From Emticicia agri (lineage in GTDB: Bacteria > Bacteroidota > Bacteroidia > Cytophagales > Spirosomataceae), in assembly GCF_004168285.1 (NCBI RefSeq), contig NZ_SEWF01000050.1, positions 1 to 37,714 of the forward strand: a stretch of 37,714 nucleotides of DNA, in the 5' to 3' direction. Position numbers and translations under genes: made by a program. Shown here piece after piece: positions 26,834-35,691 of this stretch. Numbering within the stretch: position 1 is the stretch's first letter; the number at the start of each line of letters is the position of its first letter. The notes beneath the pieces were generated by a model. The model was not told the DNA's origin and did no database searches. It worked only from the letters and a program-made list of their open reading frames with translations.

Positions 26834-27598
26834 TTAAATGTTCATTCCGCCGGAAACTTCAATTCTTTGGGCATTTATCCATCTGGCTTCTTCAGTACAT
26901 AAGAAGGCTACTACTCCGCCAATATCATCAGGTAAACCTGCACGGCCGAGAGCTGTAACATTGGCCACCATCTGGTTTAACTGGGCATTATCTCTTACTG
27001 CTCCACCACTAAAGTCGGTTTCAATAGCTCCAGGAGCCACCACATTGACTGCGATGCCACGAGAACCAAGTTCCTTGGCTAAATATCTGGTCAGAGTTTC
27101 AATAGCTCCTTTCATCGAACCATAAGCCGAATATCCCGGCATAGAAAAACGAGCCAGACCTGAAGAGATATTAACAATTCTGCCGCCATCATTCAATAAG
27201 GTTAATGCCTTTTGTGTAAGAAAGAAAACACCTTTGTAGTGAACATTTAAAAGCAAATCAAACTCTTCTTCTGTAGTCTCTGCAAAAGCAGTATGACGGC
27301 CAATACCTGCGTTGTTTATCAGAAAATCGAAATGCGTGGTGTTAAAAGTACCTTTCAGGACTGATTTTACTTTTTCAAAGAAAGTTTCTAAACTTTTAAT
27401 ATCTCCTGTATTCAGTTGTAAGGCTACTGCTTTTTGTCCTGTTTTTTCAATTTCTGCTACTACTGCTAAGGCTTCGTCTTTTTGTGTGTGATAAGTAAGA
27501 ATTACATCAATTCCTTTTTCGGCAATTTTCAATGCCATATTTTTCCCTAAACCTCTGCTACCTCCGGTAACTAAAGCAATTTTATTAGTGGTTGTCAT
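26834..27598 (-). CDS. Short-chain dehydrogenase/reductase (FabG-like)
   Basis: 254 residues from ATG 27598 (MTTTNKIALVTGGSRGLG); an extension to 27628 would cover its promoter. NADP-type cofactor motif TGGSRGLG is at 11–18, NNAG at 95–98, catalytic S145/S146 and Y159-G-S-M-K163. It ends RIEVSGGMNI, as in sugar- or quinone-type SDRs. A -7 box TAACTTTG lies 28 bp upstream. It is transcribed alone. Substrate is not predictable. Confidence 0.85.
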   Translation of the reverse strand: MTTTNKIALVTGGSRGLGKNMALKIAEKGIDVILTYHTQKDEALAVVAEIEKTGQKAVALQLNTGDIKSLETFFEKVKSVLKGTFNTTHFDFLINNAGIGRHTAFAETTEEEFDLLLNVHYKGVFFLTQKALTLLNDGGRIVNISSGLARFSMPGYSAYGSMKGAIETLTRYLAKELGSRGIAVNVVAPGAIETDFSGGAVRDNAQLNQMVANVTALGRAGLPDDIGGVVAFLCTEEARWINAQRIEVSGGMNI

Positions 27599-27625
27599 CT
27601 TGTTTTGTGTATTAATTTGATGACA

Positions 27626-27633
27626 CAAAGTTA
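27626..27633 (-). promoter_or_regulatory. -7 box of the SDR gene
   Basis: Minus-strand TAACTTTG, full TAnnTTTG match, 28 bp before ATG 27598; this supports the shorter start. The -33 box is unclear. The rest of the 274 bp gap holds a GC-rich remnant near 27758–27780 (GCGGACGTCGCACGG) and nothing coding. Confidence 0.4.
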
Positions 27634-27872
27634 GAGTAGGTGTAGTGGATGAATCTTGCGAGTTTCAAACTGTTATTTGCGAAAATCAAATGTGGCGTAT
27701 ATTGGTATAAATAATCGCATACTGAAATGCCAATTCTATTTACCTAATTTGGCAAGGTTGCGGACGTCGCACGGTCGAAGACACAAGATGAGGAGTGAAT
27801 TTAAAAAGTAAGCAACTAAAACAGAGAAAATATAAAGTTATTCTTAATACAAAACCAATTGCAAAATTCAAA

Positions 27873-28229
27873 CTAAAGAGATTCCTTGTTCAGACTCTCA
27901 TCAATCATCTCCTGAACTTTGCTCTTGATTGTTGTTTGAACTTTGTCTTTGGCGAAGATAAATGTTACCAGAATACCTACATAAATAAGAAAGATAATCA
28001 GATAACCCAGCCAGGCGCTTTTGAGCCAGATATTAAGCCCGACAGCTATCAGAATACTTAAGAAGATAATAACCGTGATAGAAAGGATAAACAGGAGTAA
28101 AGCATAAATTGCCTGAACGGCAATGCCTTCCAGTTTTTCCTGAAAACCTAATTTTGTTAATTCAAATTTTGCTTCAATGAGTTTTACAACATTATCCCGA
28201 AACTCCTGTATTTTCAGCAAATCTGCCAT
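27873..28229 (-). CDS. Small membrane protein, phage-holin-superfamily/YqjE-like
   Basis: 118 residues. An amphipathic N-terminal helix (1–35, FRDNVVKLIEAKFELTKLG) precedes two hydrophobic segments at about 40–66 and 72–93 (IYALLLFILSITVIIFLSILIA; WLGYLIIFLIYVGILVTFIF), then a charged tail. This is the layout of the 'phage holin family / YqjE' proteins found as chromosomal housekeeping genes, so it is probably not a lysis protein. Its role may lie in membrane stress. There is no phage context. It is 150 bp beyond the RND gene's terminator. Confidence 0.65.
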   Translation of the reverse strand: MADLLKIQEFRDNVVKLIEAKFELTKLGFQEKLEGIAVQAIYALLLFILSITVIIFLSILIAVGLNIWLKSAWLGYLIIFLIYVGILVTFIFAKDKVQTTIKSKVQEMIDESLNKESL

Positions 28230-28336
28230 GTTACCTTGCCGGATTATTGTTTAGGTTGGCAGGTTATAAAAGATACCTGCTTTTTGATAGATGCAAGGTA
28301 GATAAAACATAGCATCTGACAAAAAACTAACAGAAA

Positions 28337-28373
28337 TTTTCAGTCTCCGTAAAAAAATCACAGAGACTGAAAA
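28337..28373. terminator. Terminator at the end of the efflux locus
   Basis: Perfect 11 bp stem TTTTCAGTCTC / GAGACTGAAAA (28337–28347, 28363–28373), just 7 bp after the RND stop. Confidence 0.8.
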
Positions 28374-28379
28374 CGAAAA

Positions 28380-31300
28380 TCAGATTTTCGGAGGTAATAA
28401 TTTATACATGACCGGAGTAACAATACGGGTCAGAATCAATGAAGAAATAAGCCCGCCAATCATTACCAGGGCTAATGGAGAATACAGTGGTGAGTGTTCT
28501 AATACTAATGGAATCAAACCACCAATAGCTGTGAGTGTTGTTAGTACAATTGGTATAAATCGGGTTTCCCCGGCTTCTTCAATGGCTTCATTAATACCCA
28601 ATCCCTGTTCTTTTCTTAAATAATTAGTATAATCAACCAGAAGAATGGAGTTTTTTACTTCAATCCCTGCCAATGCAATAATTCCGACAATAGCTGTGAA
28701 AGAAAGCGTATTACCTGTAAAGAGCAGAATCAGAATAGCACCAATCATCCCCAATGGAATCACAGATAATACAATAATAGTACTTTTAAAAGTCTTGAAT
28801 TCAAGAATCAGGATAGCCATAATTCCAAAAATGGTAATGATAATGATGGTACCCAAACCCCCGAAAGTTTCCTGCGAACGCTCTACCTCCCCAGCCATTT
28901 TTATTTCATAACCTTTTGGTAATTTCATAGCCTGTAGTTTAGCAGATATTTCCTGCGTTACTTTAGGCGTCAGGAAGCCACTTTGTACAAAAGCAGAAAT
29001 AATCGTGTAGCGTTCTTTGTCGTAGTGATTGATTCTGTTAGGAGATGTTTCAAAATTAATGGTTGCTAATTGTTTAAGAGGTACCAGATTTCCGGCCTGA
29101 TTAGCAATAAACATTTTTGAGAAGACATCCATATTAGCATATTGGTCAAGAGGTAAACTCACATTAATATCTATATCGTCTTTATCGCCTTCATTGTAGC
29201 TGCCAATATTTACCCCGGCAATTCCCATTCTGATGGTACGGTCAACATCTACCGTCGGAATCCCCAGCATACCTACTTTGTCTTTATTGATATTTACACG
29301 CAAATCAACATTCTGTGCCGATAATGGGTTGCTCACATAAATTGTTCCTTTGGTTTCTTTAAATGCTTTTTCTACACGGAAAGAAATGGCACGTAATGAA
29401 TCAAGATTCTCCCCAAATATTCTGACAGCCAAAGGTGCTTCTACCGGAGGCCCTTGTTCAAATTGAATCACTCTGATTTTTGCGCCTGCGTATGAATCAA
29501 ACTTCGCTCTTAATTCATCAATAAACTCCTCTCTTTCAGGTACTTCTACGTGGTCTTGCAATTGTACGAAAATCTGTGCATAATTGGCTCTGGTGCCCCC
29601 CATTGGAATAATATTGTAATAAATCCTGGGATTAGACTTGCCTACATTGGTAGCATAGTTTTTTACAATTTCATTTTTACCTAATTCACTTTCCACAAAT
29701 CGGGCAGCCTGATTGGTTTCAGACATATTGGTACCCAGTGGTGTTTCAATATTAATCAGGAACTGCGGTTTTTCAGAACGTGGAAACACGCTTGTTCCTA
29801 CTACCGGAATCAAAGCTAAACTACCTATAAAAATAGCAGTAGCTACTAAAAGACTAATCACAGGATGAGCCAATGCCAAATGTAGAATTTTACGATACGA
29901 ACCCTCAATGCCACGTTTCATTAATCGTAAAACTACATTTTCGCCATGTTCTTCTCTGGGCATTAACTGGCTGGCTAAGAAAGGAACAATGGTGAGAGAC
30001 ACAAACAAAGAGGCGATAATAGTCGTGATAACCGCCATCGGTAAACTGCGAATAAATTCTCCTGCCGATTCGGGTAAAAAACAAAGCGGTAAAAAAGCGA
30101 ATATTAACGTAGCTGTACATCCTAATACGGCTAAACCTATCTGTTTGGTAGCCTCAATGGCTGCATCTCTACGAGACATTCCTGTCCGTAAAAAACGAGC
30201 TATATTCTCAACCACCACAATAGAGTCGTCCACCAAAAGACCTAAGGCAATCACCAAACCTACTACACTTAGCTGATTGATACCGAAACCTGCCAAATCG
30301 AGCATGGTTAATCCTATTGCTAATGATAACGGGATAGAAATCATTACAATGAGTGCTGCTCTGAAACCTAAAGGAATAAGCGTAATTAATACCAATAGAA
30401 TGGCAATACCAAAGTCACGAGCCAAGCCCAATAAACGGGTGGAAACACTCTTGACCTGGTCAAAGCTTTGTTCAAATTTGATGTTTGGGGGCAGTTCACT
30501 TTTAAAATTGTCTATAATCGGGCGGATTTGTTCGCCTGTTTTAAAGATATTGCTTCCGGCTTTCATGGTTGCCGTAACAAAAACTGCTCGTTTCCCATTC
30601 AGGCGACCAATATAACTTTCTTCTTCGTAATCTAATTTAACATCAGCAATGTCTCTTAAATACGTAACTGCTGTACCCGAAGTACTGACAATGGTACTTT
30701 TGATTTCTTCAAGGTCTTGATAACTTCCCGATGTTTTTACACTGAATTTACGTGTTCCTATTTCAATATTGCCTGCCGGAATATTGGCATTTTCAGACTG
30801 GATAGCTCCTAAAACACGATTGAGCGGGATACGGAACTGAGCCATTTTATCCAGATTGATAGAAACTCTTACCTGTTGTTTCGGGAAAGCCCAGATTTCG
30901 GCTGTCTTAATAGATTTTACTTTCAGTAAATCATCTTTCAGGTTTTCAGCTTCTTTTTCTAAATCTTTATAAGGAGTTGTTTCAGACATCAGGGCACATT
31001 GAATGATACTTACGCCTTCGGGTGTCTGCCGAAGAATATCCACACTATAAATATCAGCAGGTAAAGAGGCTCGGATAGCGTTTATCTCTCTTACTACCTC
31101 ATTGTATTTTTCATCTGTATTTACACTATGCTGAAACTCAACTATAACGCTTGCCACCCCTTCATCAGCAACAGAAGTCACTTTCTTAATATCGCTGATT
31201 TCAGACAGGCGGTCTTCAATAGGGTCAACAATCAATTTTTCCATATCAGCCGGAGACGTACCGGGATATACGACTATAATGCTGTTAAAAGTTGCCTTCA

Positions 31301-31418
31301 AAGTCGGGTCTTCGGCTTTGGGCATATTCAACAATGAGTTGATACCAATGGCTAATACCATTATGAAAATAATGATAGTAAACTGGTAGTTTTTAACGGA
31401 AAATTCTGCAAGACGCAT
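28380..31418 (-). CDS. RND efflux permease (AcrB/MexF superfamily)
   Basis: Inner-membrane proton-driven pump subunit, 1012 residues. TM1 is near 13–31. The first porter domain opens PGTSPADMEKLIVDPIEDRLSEI. In TM4 the proton-relay pair D397-D398 lies in GLLVDDSIVVVENIARFL. Motif GFRAALIVMISIPLSLAIG and the second half (LAGIEVKNSILLVDYTNYLR) are present. The relay and the lack of the heavy-metal Met triad pattern favour a HAE-type drug/organic pump, but substrates are unknown. It is the last gene of the locus, 254 bp after the adaptor gene, with a hairpin-rich repeat between them. Confidence 0.92.
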   Translation of the reverse strand: MRLAEFSVKNYQFTIIIFIMVLAIGINSLLNMPKAEDPTLKATFNSIIVVYPGTSPADMEKLIVDPIEDRLSEISDIKKVTSVADEGVASVIVEFQHSVNTDEKYNEVVREINAIRASLPADIYSVDILRQTPEGVSIIQCALMSETTPYKDLEKEAENLKDDLLKVKSIKTAEIWAFPKQQVRVSINLDKMAQFRIPLNRVLGAIQSENANIPAGNIEIGTRKFSVKTSGSYQDLEEIKSTIVSTSGTAVTYLRDIADVKLDYEEESYIGRLNGKRAVFVTATMKAGSNIFKTGEQIRPIIDNFKSELPPNIKFEQSFDQVKSVSTRLLGLARDFGIAILLVLITLIPLGFRAALIVMISIPLSLAIGLTMLDLAGFGINQLSVVGLVIALGLLVDDSIVVVENIARFLRTGMSRRDAAIEATKQIGLAVLGCTATLIFAFLPLCFLPESAGEFIRSLPMAVITTIIASLFVSLTIVPFLASQLMPREEHGENVVLRLMKRGIEGSYRKILHLALAHPVISLLVATAIFIGSLALIPVVGTSVFPRSEKPQFLINIETPLGTNMSETNQAARFVESELGKNEIVKNYATNVGKSNPRIYYNIIPMGGTRANYAQIFVQLQDHVEVPEREEFIDELRAKFDSYAGAKIRVIQFEQGPPVEAPLAVRIFGENLDSLRAISFRVEKAFKETKGTIYVSNPLSAQNVDLRVNINKDKVGMLGIPTVDVDRTIRMGIAGVNIGSYNEGDKDDIDINVSLPLDQYANMDVFSKMFIANQAGNLVPLKQLATINFETSPNRINHYDKERYTIISAFVQSGFLTPKVTQEISAKLQAMKLPKGYEIKMAGEVERSQETFGGLGTIIIITIFGIMAILILEFKTFKSTIIVLSVIPLGMIGAILILLFTGNTLSFTAIVGIIALAGIEVKNSILLVDYTNYLRKEQGLGINEAIEEAGETRFIPIVLTTLTAIGGLIPLVLEHSPLYSPLALVMIGGLISSLILTRIVTPVMYKLLPPKI

Positions 31419-31516
31419 TTGAATAATGAATTAAGTGTACTGATTTGCCGTTTTGAGGATTGCCTTTAACGGTTTATATCTATAATTGACACATTTTCTA
31501 TTAATAATCGTTTTTC

Positions 31517-31647
31517 GTAGAGACGCCATGCTTGGCGTCTCCAAAGGGCTAGCCGGATTATTTTATTTTAATTGAGGAGAGATTTTTTACAATAGAGAAT
31601 TCTACGCTATTCACAAACCTTTGGAGACGCAAGCATTGCGTCTCTAC
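31517..31647. repeat. Inverted pair of GAGACGC hairpins inside the efflux operon
   Basis: Arm 1 (31517–31547) and arm 2 (31618–31647) are reverse complements except for one mismatch and one indel. Each is also a hairpin by itself: GAGACGCCA TGCT TGGCGTCTC and GAGACGCAA GCA TTGCGTCTC. It lies in the adaptor–pump gap and could lower pump mRNA or mark mRNA processing. The architecture matches the 7343–7524 element but the sequence is different. Confidence 0.75.
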
Positions 31648-31672
31648 AATCCTCAAAAATTAGTATAGACAC

Positions 31673-32719
31673 CTATTTGCTAATCACTTTTACCTTACTT
31701 TTATCGCTCAGAAAATTAGCTCCTTTGGTAATAATTGGTGTTCCTTCTGTCAGACCCGAAGAAATGGCTATATCGTTGCCATATACGGCTCCGATACCAA
31801 TATGATTTTTACTGACTGATTGTTTATCAGCGTTTAATACATACACAAACGCCTTATCTCTATCTGCTTCAACTACGGCTTCAATCGGAACAACTAATGA
31901 AACAGGCCCTTTGCCGGAAGAGATTTCGGCTTTGGCTACAAAGCCAGAGATTAGTTTTTTACCATTGGGTTGAATCTGTAATTCAACTTCAAAAGTACCT
32001 GTTGCCGGATTAACCGTCTGGGCTATCTGGGTAATGCGGGCATGAAAAGGTTCGTTAGGATAGGCATCTAAGAAAACATTGGCAACATCGCCTGATTTAA
32101 CTTTTACTACATCTCTATCAGCTAATCCTACATTGACAATATAGGCTGATTCGCCTGTGCCTAATATGAATACAGGTGAAAAAGGCGTGATTAATTCGCC
32201 TTGCTCTGAAATTTTACGGAGAATACGACCATTAGCAGGAGCATAGATTTTAGATAGTTTCTGATTAAACTCTGCTACCTGTACGTTTTCTTTGGCTACG
32301 TTGTAACCTGTAGTAGCATCTTGTACATTGGTAAGTGTGGTCGCCTCATCAGTATAGAGTTTTTTCACTCTCTCTAAATCTCTTTCCGATTTCTCTAAAC
32401 CTAATTTTGCCTGTTTCACCTGCGCATCAATTTCAGATAAATCCAGTTCGGCCAATAATTGACCTTCTTTTACAAATTGTCCTTCGTTTACATACACTTT
32501 CTGAATCATACCTCCGGTTTTAAACGCCAGTTTCATTTCTGATTTTGACGATAAAACCCCACTGGCAATGATAGGCTCGCTTAGTGGTTTCTTGCCCACT
32601 GCCTGTACTTCAACTGCTATGATTTCTTCAGTTTCCTGTTTAGTTTCTTTTTTCTTTCCACAGCTTGCCAACACAAGTAACACGAAAGCGTAAATGAGCG
32701 GAAATAATGTCGTTTTCAT
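31673..32719 (-). CDS. RND periplasmic adaptor (membrane fusion) lipoprotein
   Basis: 348 residues with a lipobox LASC (C20), so it is an anchored lipoprotein. Barrel-sandwich/lipoyl halves are seen at VYVNEGQFVKEGQLLAELD (about 75–93) and IYAPANGRILRKISEQGELITP. Between them is a coiled coil (about 95–150). The beta-barrel (VGLADRDVVKVKSGDVANVFLD) and membrane-proximal domains (SSGKGPVSLVVPIEAVVE) follow. It links the RND pump to TolC. It starts 12 bp after the flavoprotein gene. Confidence 0.92.
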   Translation of the reverse strand: MKTTLFPLIYAFVLLVLASCGKKKETKQETEEIIAVEVQAVGKKPLSEPIIASGVLSSKSEMKLAFKTGGMIQKVYVNEGQFVKEGQLLAELDLSEIDAQVKQAKLGLEKSERDLERVKKLYTDEATTLTNVQDATTGYNVAKENVQVAEFNQKLSKIYAPANGRILRKISEQGELITPFSPVFILGTGESAYIVNVGLADRDVVKVKSGDVANVFLDAYPNEPFHARITQIAQTVNPATGTFEVELQIQPNGKKLISGFVAKAEISSGKGPVSLVVPIEAVVEADRDKAFVYVLNADKQSVSKNHIGIGAVYGNDIAISSGLTEGTPIITKGANFLSDKSKVKVISK

Positions 32720-32731
32720 AGATAAGTCTGT

Positions 32732-33310
32732 TTATTTCTGATAAAATCCTAATTTTTCTACTTTTTTCAGCCAGTTTTCACGGTAGCTTTCTTTTGAAAG
32801 CCGCAATGGCCCAATGGTTGTGGTGCGTACGGGTTTGATACCACAAAACTCTAATGTCATTTGTTTCATGGCATGGTAAGTGGGTCTGCCATAGCGCAAC
32901 CAATAGAACCAGGCTGGTTGGTCAAGTGTGCTAATGAGATGTCCTGTTTTACCTGTCAGCAGCTTGTCCCACCACAATGAGTTTTCACGCTTTTTGAATA
33001 CGACGCCGGGAAGAAATACTCTATCTAAAAAACCTTTCATCAAAGCAGGTACCGAACCCCACCAGATCGGATAAAAGAATACTAAATGCTCTGCCCATTT
33101 GATTTTCTCAATAGATGCTACCAAATCAGGTTCTAATTCTGTACGCTTTCTATACCCGAAATGTAGACTAGGGTCAAAAGACAATTCGTTAATGATAATT
33201 TCTTCCACAGACGCTCCTGATTCGGTTAGTCCTTTTTTGTAGGCATCGAATAGTGCAAAATTGAAACTTTCGTTATCAGGGTGTCCTTGTATTAATAGTA
33301 CCTTTTTCAT
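32732..33310 (-). CDS. NAD(P)H oxidoreductase, flavodoxin-fold (NQO1/KefF-like)
   Basis: 192 residues from ATG 33310 (MKKVLLIQGHPDNESFN), FMN/FAD flavodoxin-like fold. The flavin-binding QGHPDNESFNFAL and the family core FFYPIWWGSVPALMKGFLDRVFLPG (about 78–102) are clear. It would reduce quinones or electrophiles by two electrons. Its ATG overlaps the preceding DUF3995 gene's stop (ATGA, 33307–33310), so translation is probably coupled. Lying within a pump operon, it may detoxify compounds the pump also exports. Confidence 0.88.
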   Translation of the reverse strand: MKKVLLIQGHPDNESFNFALFDAYKKGLTESGASVEEIIINELSFDPSLHFGYRKRTELEPDLVASIEKIKWAEHLVFFYPIWWGSVPALMKGFLDRVFLPGVVFKKRENSLWWDKLLTGKTGHLISTLDQPAWFYWLRYGRPTYHAMKQMTLEFCGIKPVRTTTIGPLRLSKESYRENWLKKVEKLGFYQK

Positions 33311-33726
33311 AATTGTAGTGAGGTAAGTAATGCGTTTAAACTTAGTAGTAAGCAAAGCGGAGAATAAAACCGGGTATCTAACCGGGCAAATCGGGTATTT
33401 TTGATTTTCTTGAAAAAACCAACATACCGAAACTCGCCAATGGCTCTGATTAGAAATATAAAAGCGATGATTATTAGCGCATAGTTATTAACCCATGAAG
33501 GCAGAGATAGTGCTACCAACCCGACTTTATCTAAATGAATTAATGCCATAAAAAGCAAACTCAATGCTACCACGAGGGTGGCAAAAATACCGGGTTGAAA
33601 TGCTAATTTCTTGTCTGTACTGGTAGGTAAAACAGCATTTCCTGCCCATTTGCCCCCCAAGAGCCAGTACACATGAATAGCGGCAATGAGACCTAAGAGG
33701 ATAGTATTAAAGATAGCAAAAAACAT
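33307..33726 (-). CDS. DUF3995 small membrane protein
   Basis: 139 residues with four hydrophobic segments (about 2–22, 45–65, 78–97 and 118–136). HVYWLLGGKWAGNAVLPT near the N-terminus and the AIGEFRYVGFFKK loop, followed by a tract ending DTRFYSPLCLLL, match DUF3995 as I know it. Function is unknown. It overlaps the flavoprotein start by 4 bp and lies 31 bp after tolC, so it is an integral member of the efflux unit and possibly a membrane partner of the reductase. Confidence 0.75.
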   Translation of the reverse strand: MFFAIFNTILLGLIAAIHVYWLLGGKWAGNAVLPTSTDKKLAFQPGIFATLVVALSLLFMALIHLDKVGLVALSLPSWVNNYALIIIAFIFLIRAIGEFRYVGFFKKIKNTRFARLDTRFYSPLCLLLSLNALLTSLQL

Positions 33727-33757
33727 AGTTGGGTATGTTTAAGGATAAACAATAGTA

Positions 33758-35104
33758 TTATCTTACAGCAACAACTTTATCTAGCATCGCTTTTTTCAGC
33801 AGAATGTCATATTTAGTTAATGACTCCTGCAGTTTGGCAGTTATTACCTCATTCTGGGCTCTCAGGTATTCAACCAGAATAGCCTGTCCGTTGCGGTAGC
33901 GACTATCTACTACTTTAAAGTACTTTTCTGCTTTTATGGTACCATCTTTGGCACTTGGAAGCGTTCTTTGTGCAGCTTCTAATTCAAAATAAGCTTGCGA
34001 AACCTGTAACTGAATCTGCTTTTGTACCTCTTCCAATTTGGTTTCTAATTGATTCTTCTGAATTTTAGCCTGTTGAATCTTGGCTTTTTTCTCATAGCCA
34101 TGAAAAACGTCCCATGTTAATCCTATCTGACCAATGATATAAGCCTGATCTTTGAAAGTGTATCCATTGCCTTGAAAACCGGTTGTTCCACCCACAAAGA
34201 CCTGTGGCCTGAGCGAGTTCATTTCCTGCAATTTAATAGCTGACTGGCTGGCTTGAATATTGGCTTTTAGCTGACTAATTTCCTGACGATTGACAATAGA
34301 TTGCTGGCGTATATCGGCTATACTTACCTGTGTATTGGAATCAAGAAAAATCGTATCAGCTATAATTTCAGTACCGAAATCACGGTTCATCAGAAAATTA
34401 AGGTAAGCCTGAGCAGTATAACGGTTTTTATCCATCACAGCCACTTGCTGGTCAAGTTTGCTTACTTCATATTCGGCCGAGTAAATGACATCTTTGGTAG
34501 CTACATTGTTATTAACCAGTTTTTCATTCAGTTTTACAAAATCGGTCAATACTATACGAGAAGCTGAAAAGATTTTCTGTGCCTCTAAGGTTTGCAGATA
34601 TTGCAGGTAAGCAATGGTAATATTGTAGCGCACTTCGTTTTCCAGAATACGTTTTTTAGCTTCCTGTGCCGTTAAAAAATCACGCTGAATAAGCAGGTTA
34701 TAACGAATATCAGTATTATAGATAGGATACTGAAAACTGAACTTGGTATCATGAAAATTATTAGGGGCTAATAATTCATTGACATTCTCTACCTGTGGAA
34801 AAACATTTGTATTAGTTAGTTTATTGAGCGTAGAATAGACCGGATTCAGTAAATCGCCTACCGGAAACGATAAACGGCGACCCCCTGCCGCTACTGTATA
34901 AGTAGGTGCAAAAGTAATTTTAGGCGAAAAATTGGCCTTTGCTATTTTTACATTTTCCTGCGCTTTTGCTATTTCAAAATTTTCCTGTTGTAGTGCTAAA
35001 TTATTTTTGAGCCCCTCCTGAATGTATGATTCAAGTACAGGCGAAGAAACCTGCGAAAATACTAAAGTAGGAACGAGTGCTAAGAGTAAAATTAGGTTTT
35101 TCAT
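33758..35104 (-). CDS. TolC-family outer-membrane efflux channel
   Basis: 448 residues with signal MKNLILLLALVPTLVFSQ. Two TolC/OEP repeats are visible: long helical segments starting ALQQENFEIAKAQENVKIAKANFSP and EISQLKANIQASQSAIKLQEMNSL, with strand regions such as FQYPIYNTDIRYN and IGLTWDVFHGYEKKAKI. The protein ends with the usual repeat-2 helix (SRYRNGQAILVEYLRAQNEVITAKL). It forms the trimeric exit duct for the pump. An operator-like site lies 25 bp upstream, giving it a TetR-controlled promoter separate from the thioesterase gene. Confidence 0.92.
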   Translation of the reverse strand: MKNLILLLALVPTLVFSQVSSPVLESYIQEGLKNNLALQQENFEIAKAQENVKIAKANFSPKITFAPTYTVAAGGRRLSFPVGDLLNPVYSTLNKLTNTNVFPQVENVNELLAPNNFHDTKFSFQYPIYNTDIRYNLLIQRDFLTAQEAKKRILENEVRYNITIAYLQYLQTLEAQKIFSASRIVLTDFVKLNEKLVNNNVATKDVIYSAEYEVSKLDQQVAVMDKNRYTAQAYLNFLMNRDFGTEIIADTIFLDSNTQVSIADIRQQSIVNRQEISQLKANIQASQSAIKLQEMNSLRPQVFVGGTTGFQGNGYTFKDQAYIIGQIGLTWDVFHGYEKKAKIQQAKIQKNQLETKLEEVQKQIQLQVSQAYFELEAAQRTLPSAKDGTIKAEKYFKVVDSRYRNGQAILVEYLRAQNEVITAKLQESLTKYDILLKKAMLDKVVAVR

Positions 35105-35128
35105 ATTTCACTGACGCTTTTTCAATTA

Positions 35129-35147
35129 ATGAACAGTGTTAAGTAAA
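35129..35147. promoter_or_regulatory. Candidate TetR operator before tolC
   Basis: ATGAACAGTGTTAAGTAAA matches the site before tetR at 17 of 19 positions. It lies 25–43 bp from the tolC ATG; a TTTG (-33) is at 35153–35156 on the minus strand, but the -7 is poor. Confidence 0.55.
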
Positions 35148-35160
35148 GGTGCCAAATAAA

Positions 35161-35180
35161 CCCGCCTTTGAGCAGACGGG
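35161..35180 (-). terminator. Weak terminator after the thioesterase gene
   Basis: CCCGCCT / AGACGGG (7 bp with one G-U) and TTTATTT following on the minus strand. It separates the tetR–thioesterase unit from tolC. Confidence 0.4.
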
Positions 35181-35203
35181 TAGAGATACTGAGAAATAAT
35201 TTT

Positions 35204-35638
35204 TTACATTTTTAAGCCTGTAGCTACCATATTGGAGGTACATTTGGCCACTATTTTTTTGTCGGCATTGTATATAGCACATTCAATATGAATGACCGTT
35301 TTGCCTGCCCTAATAATATTTGATTTTACCAATAATACATCACCTTCTTTAGCAGGAGAGAGATAATCCACATGCAGATTTACGGTAGAGTAAAAATTCT
35401 CCCGTCCCAACATATATACAGTCATTCCCATAACATCATCTAACATAGAGGCAGCAGTGCCGCCATGCAGAATCTTCAGAGGATTGGTCATTTCTTCTCT
35501 TACCACAAACTCCACTTCAACCGAGCCTTCTGCTACTGCTATCAATTTTCCATTCATCCATCTACCTAAACTTGACGGGCTTACATCAACTGCGTATTTA
35601 CCAATATTGGATTTAAAAAATTCTATAACCGGATTCAT
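35204..35638 (-). CDS. PaaI-type hotdog-fold acyl-CoA thioesterase
   Basis: 144 residues, normal size. The hotdog signature is NPLKILHGGTAASMLDDVMGMTVYM, with H58-G-G and catalytic acid D67, and HVDYLSPAKEGD in the second half. It hydrolyses CoA thioesters, perhaps of aromatic or fatty acids. It lies 53 bp downstream of tetR on the same strand, an unusual neighbour for an efflux pump; it may remove acyl-CoA effectors or toxic aromatic CoA esters. Confidence 0.85.
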   Translation of the reverse strand: MNPVIEFFKSNIGKYAVDVSPSSLGRWMNGKLIAVAEGSVEVEFVVREEMTNPLKILHGGTAASMLDDVMGMTVYMLGRENFYSTVNLHVDYLSPAKEGDVLLVKSNIIRAGKTVIHIECAIYNADKKIVAKCTSNMVATGLKM

Positions 35639-35691
35639 GCTTTTTCGTTTTTTATGGATTATGTGAAGATCAATTCTATCGGTATGCTCTA

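Noticed and set aside
27795-28061. Plus-strand open frame
   Set aside because: It overlaps the holin-like gene antisense and has no recognisable protein features.
27873-28229. Phage lysis holin / prophage remnant
   Set aside because: No phage genes nearby; the protein fits the chromosomal YqjE/holin-like family.
30277-30615. Open frame antisense to the RND pump
   Set aside because: Shadow of a long conserved gene; composition follows the opposite strand.
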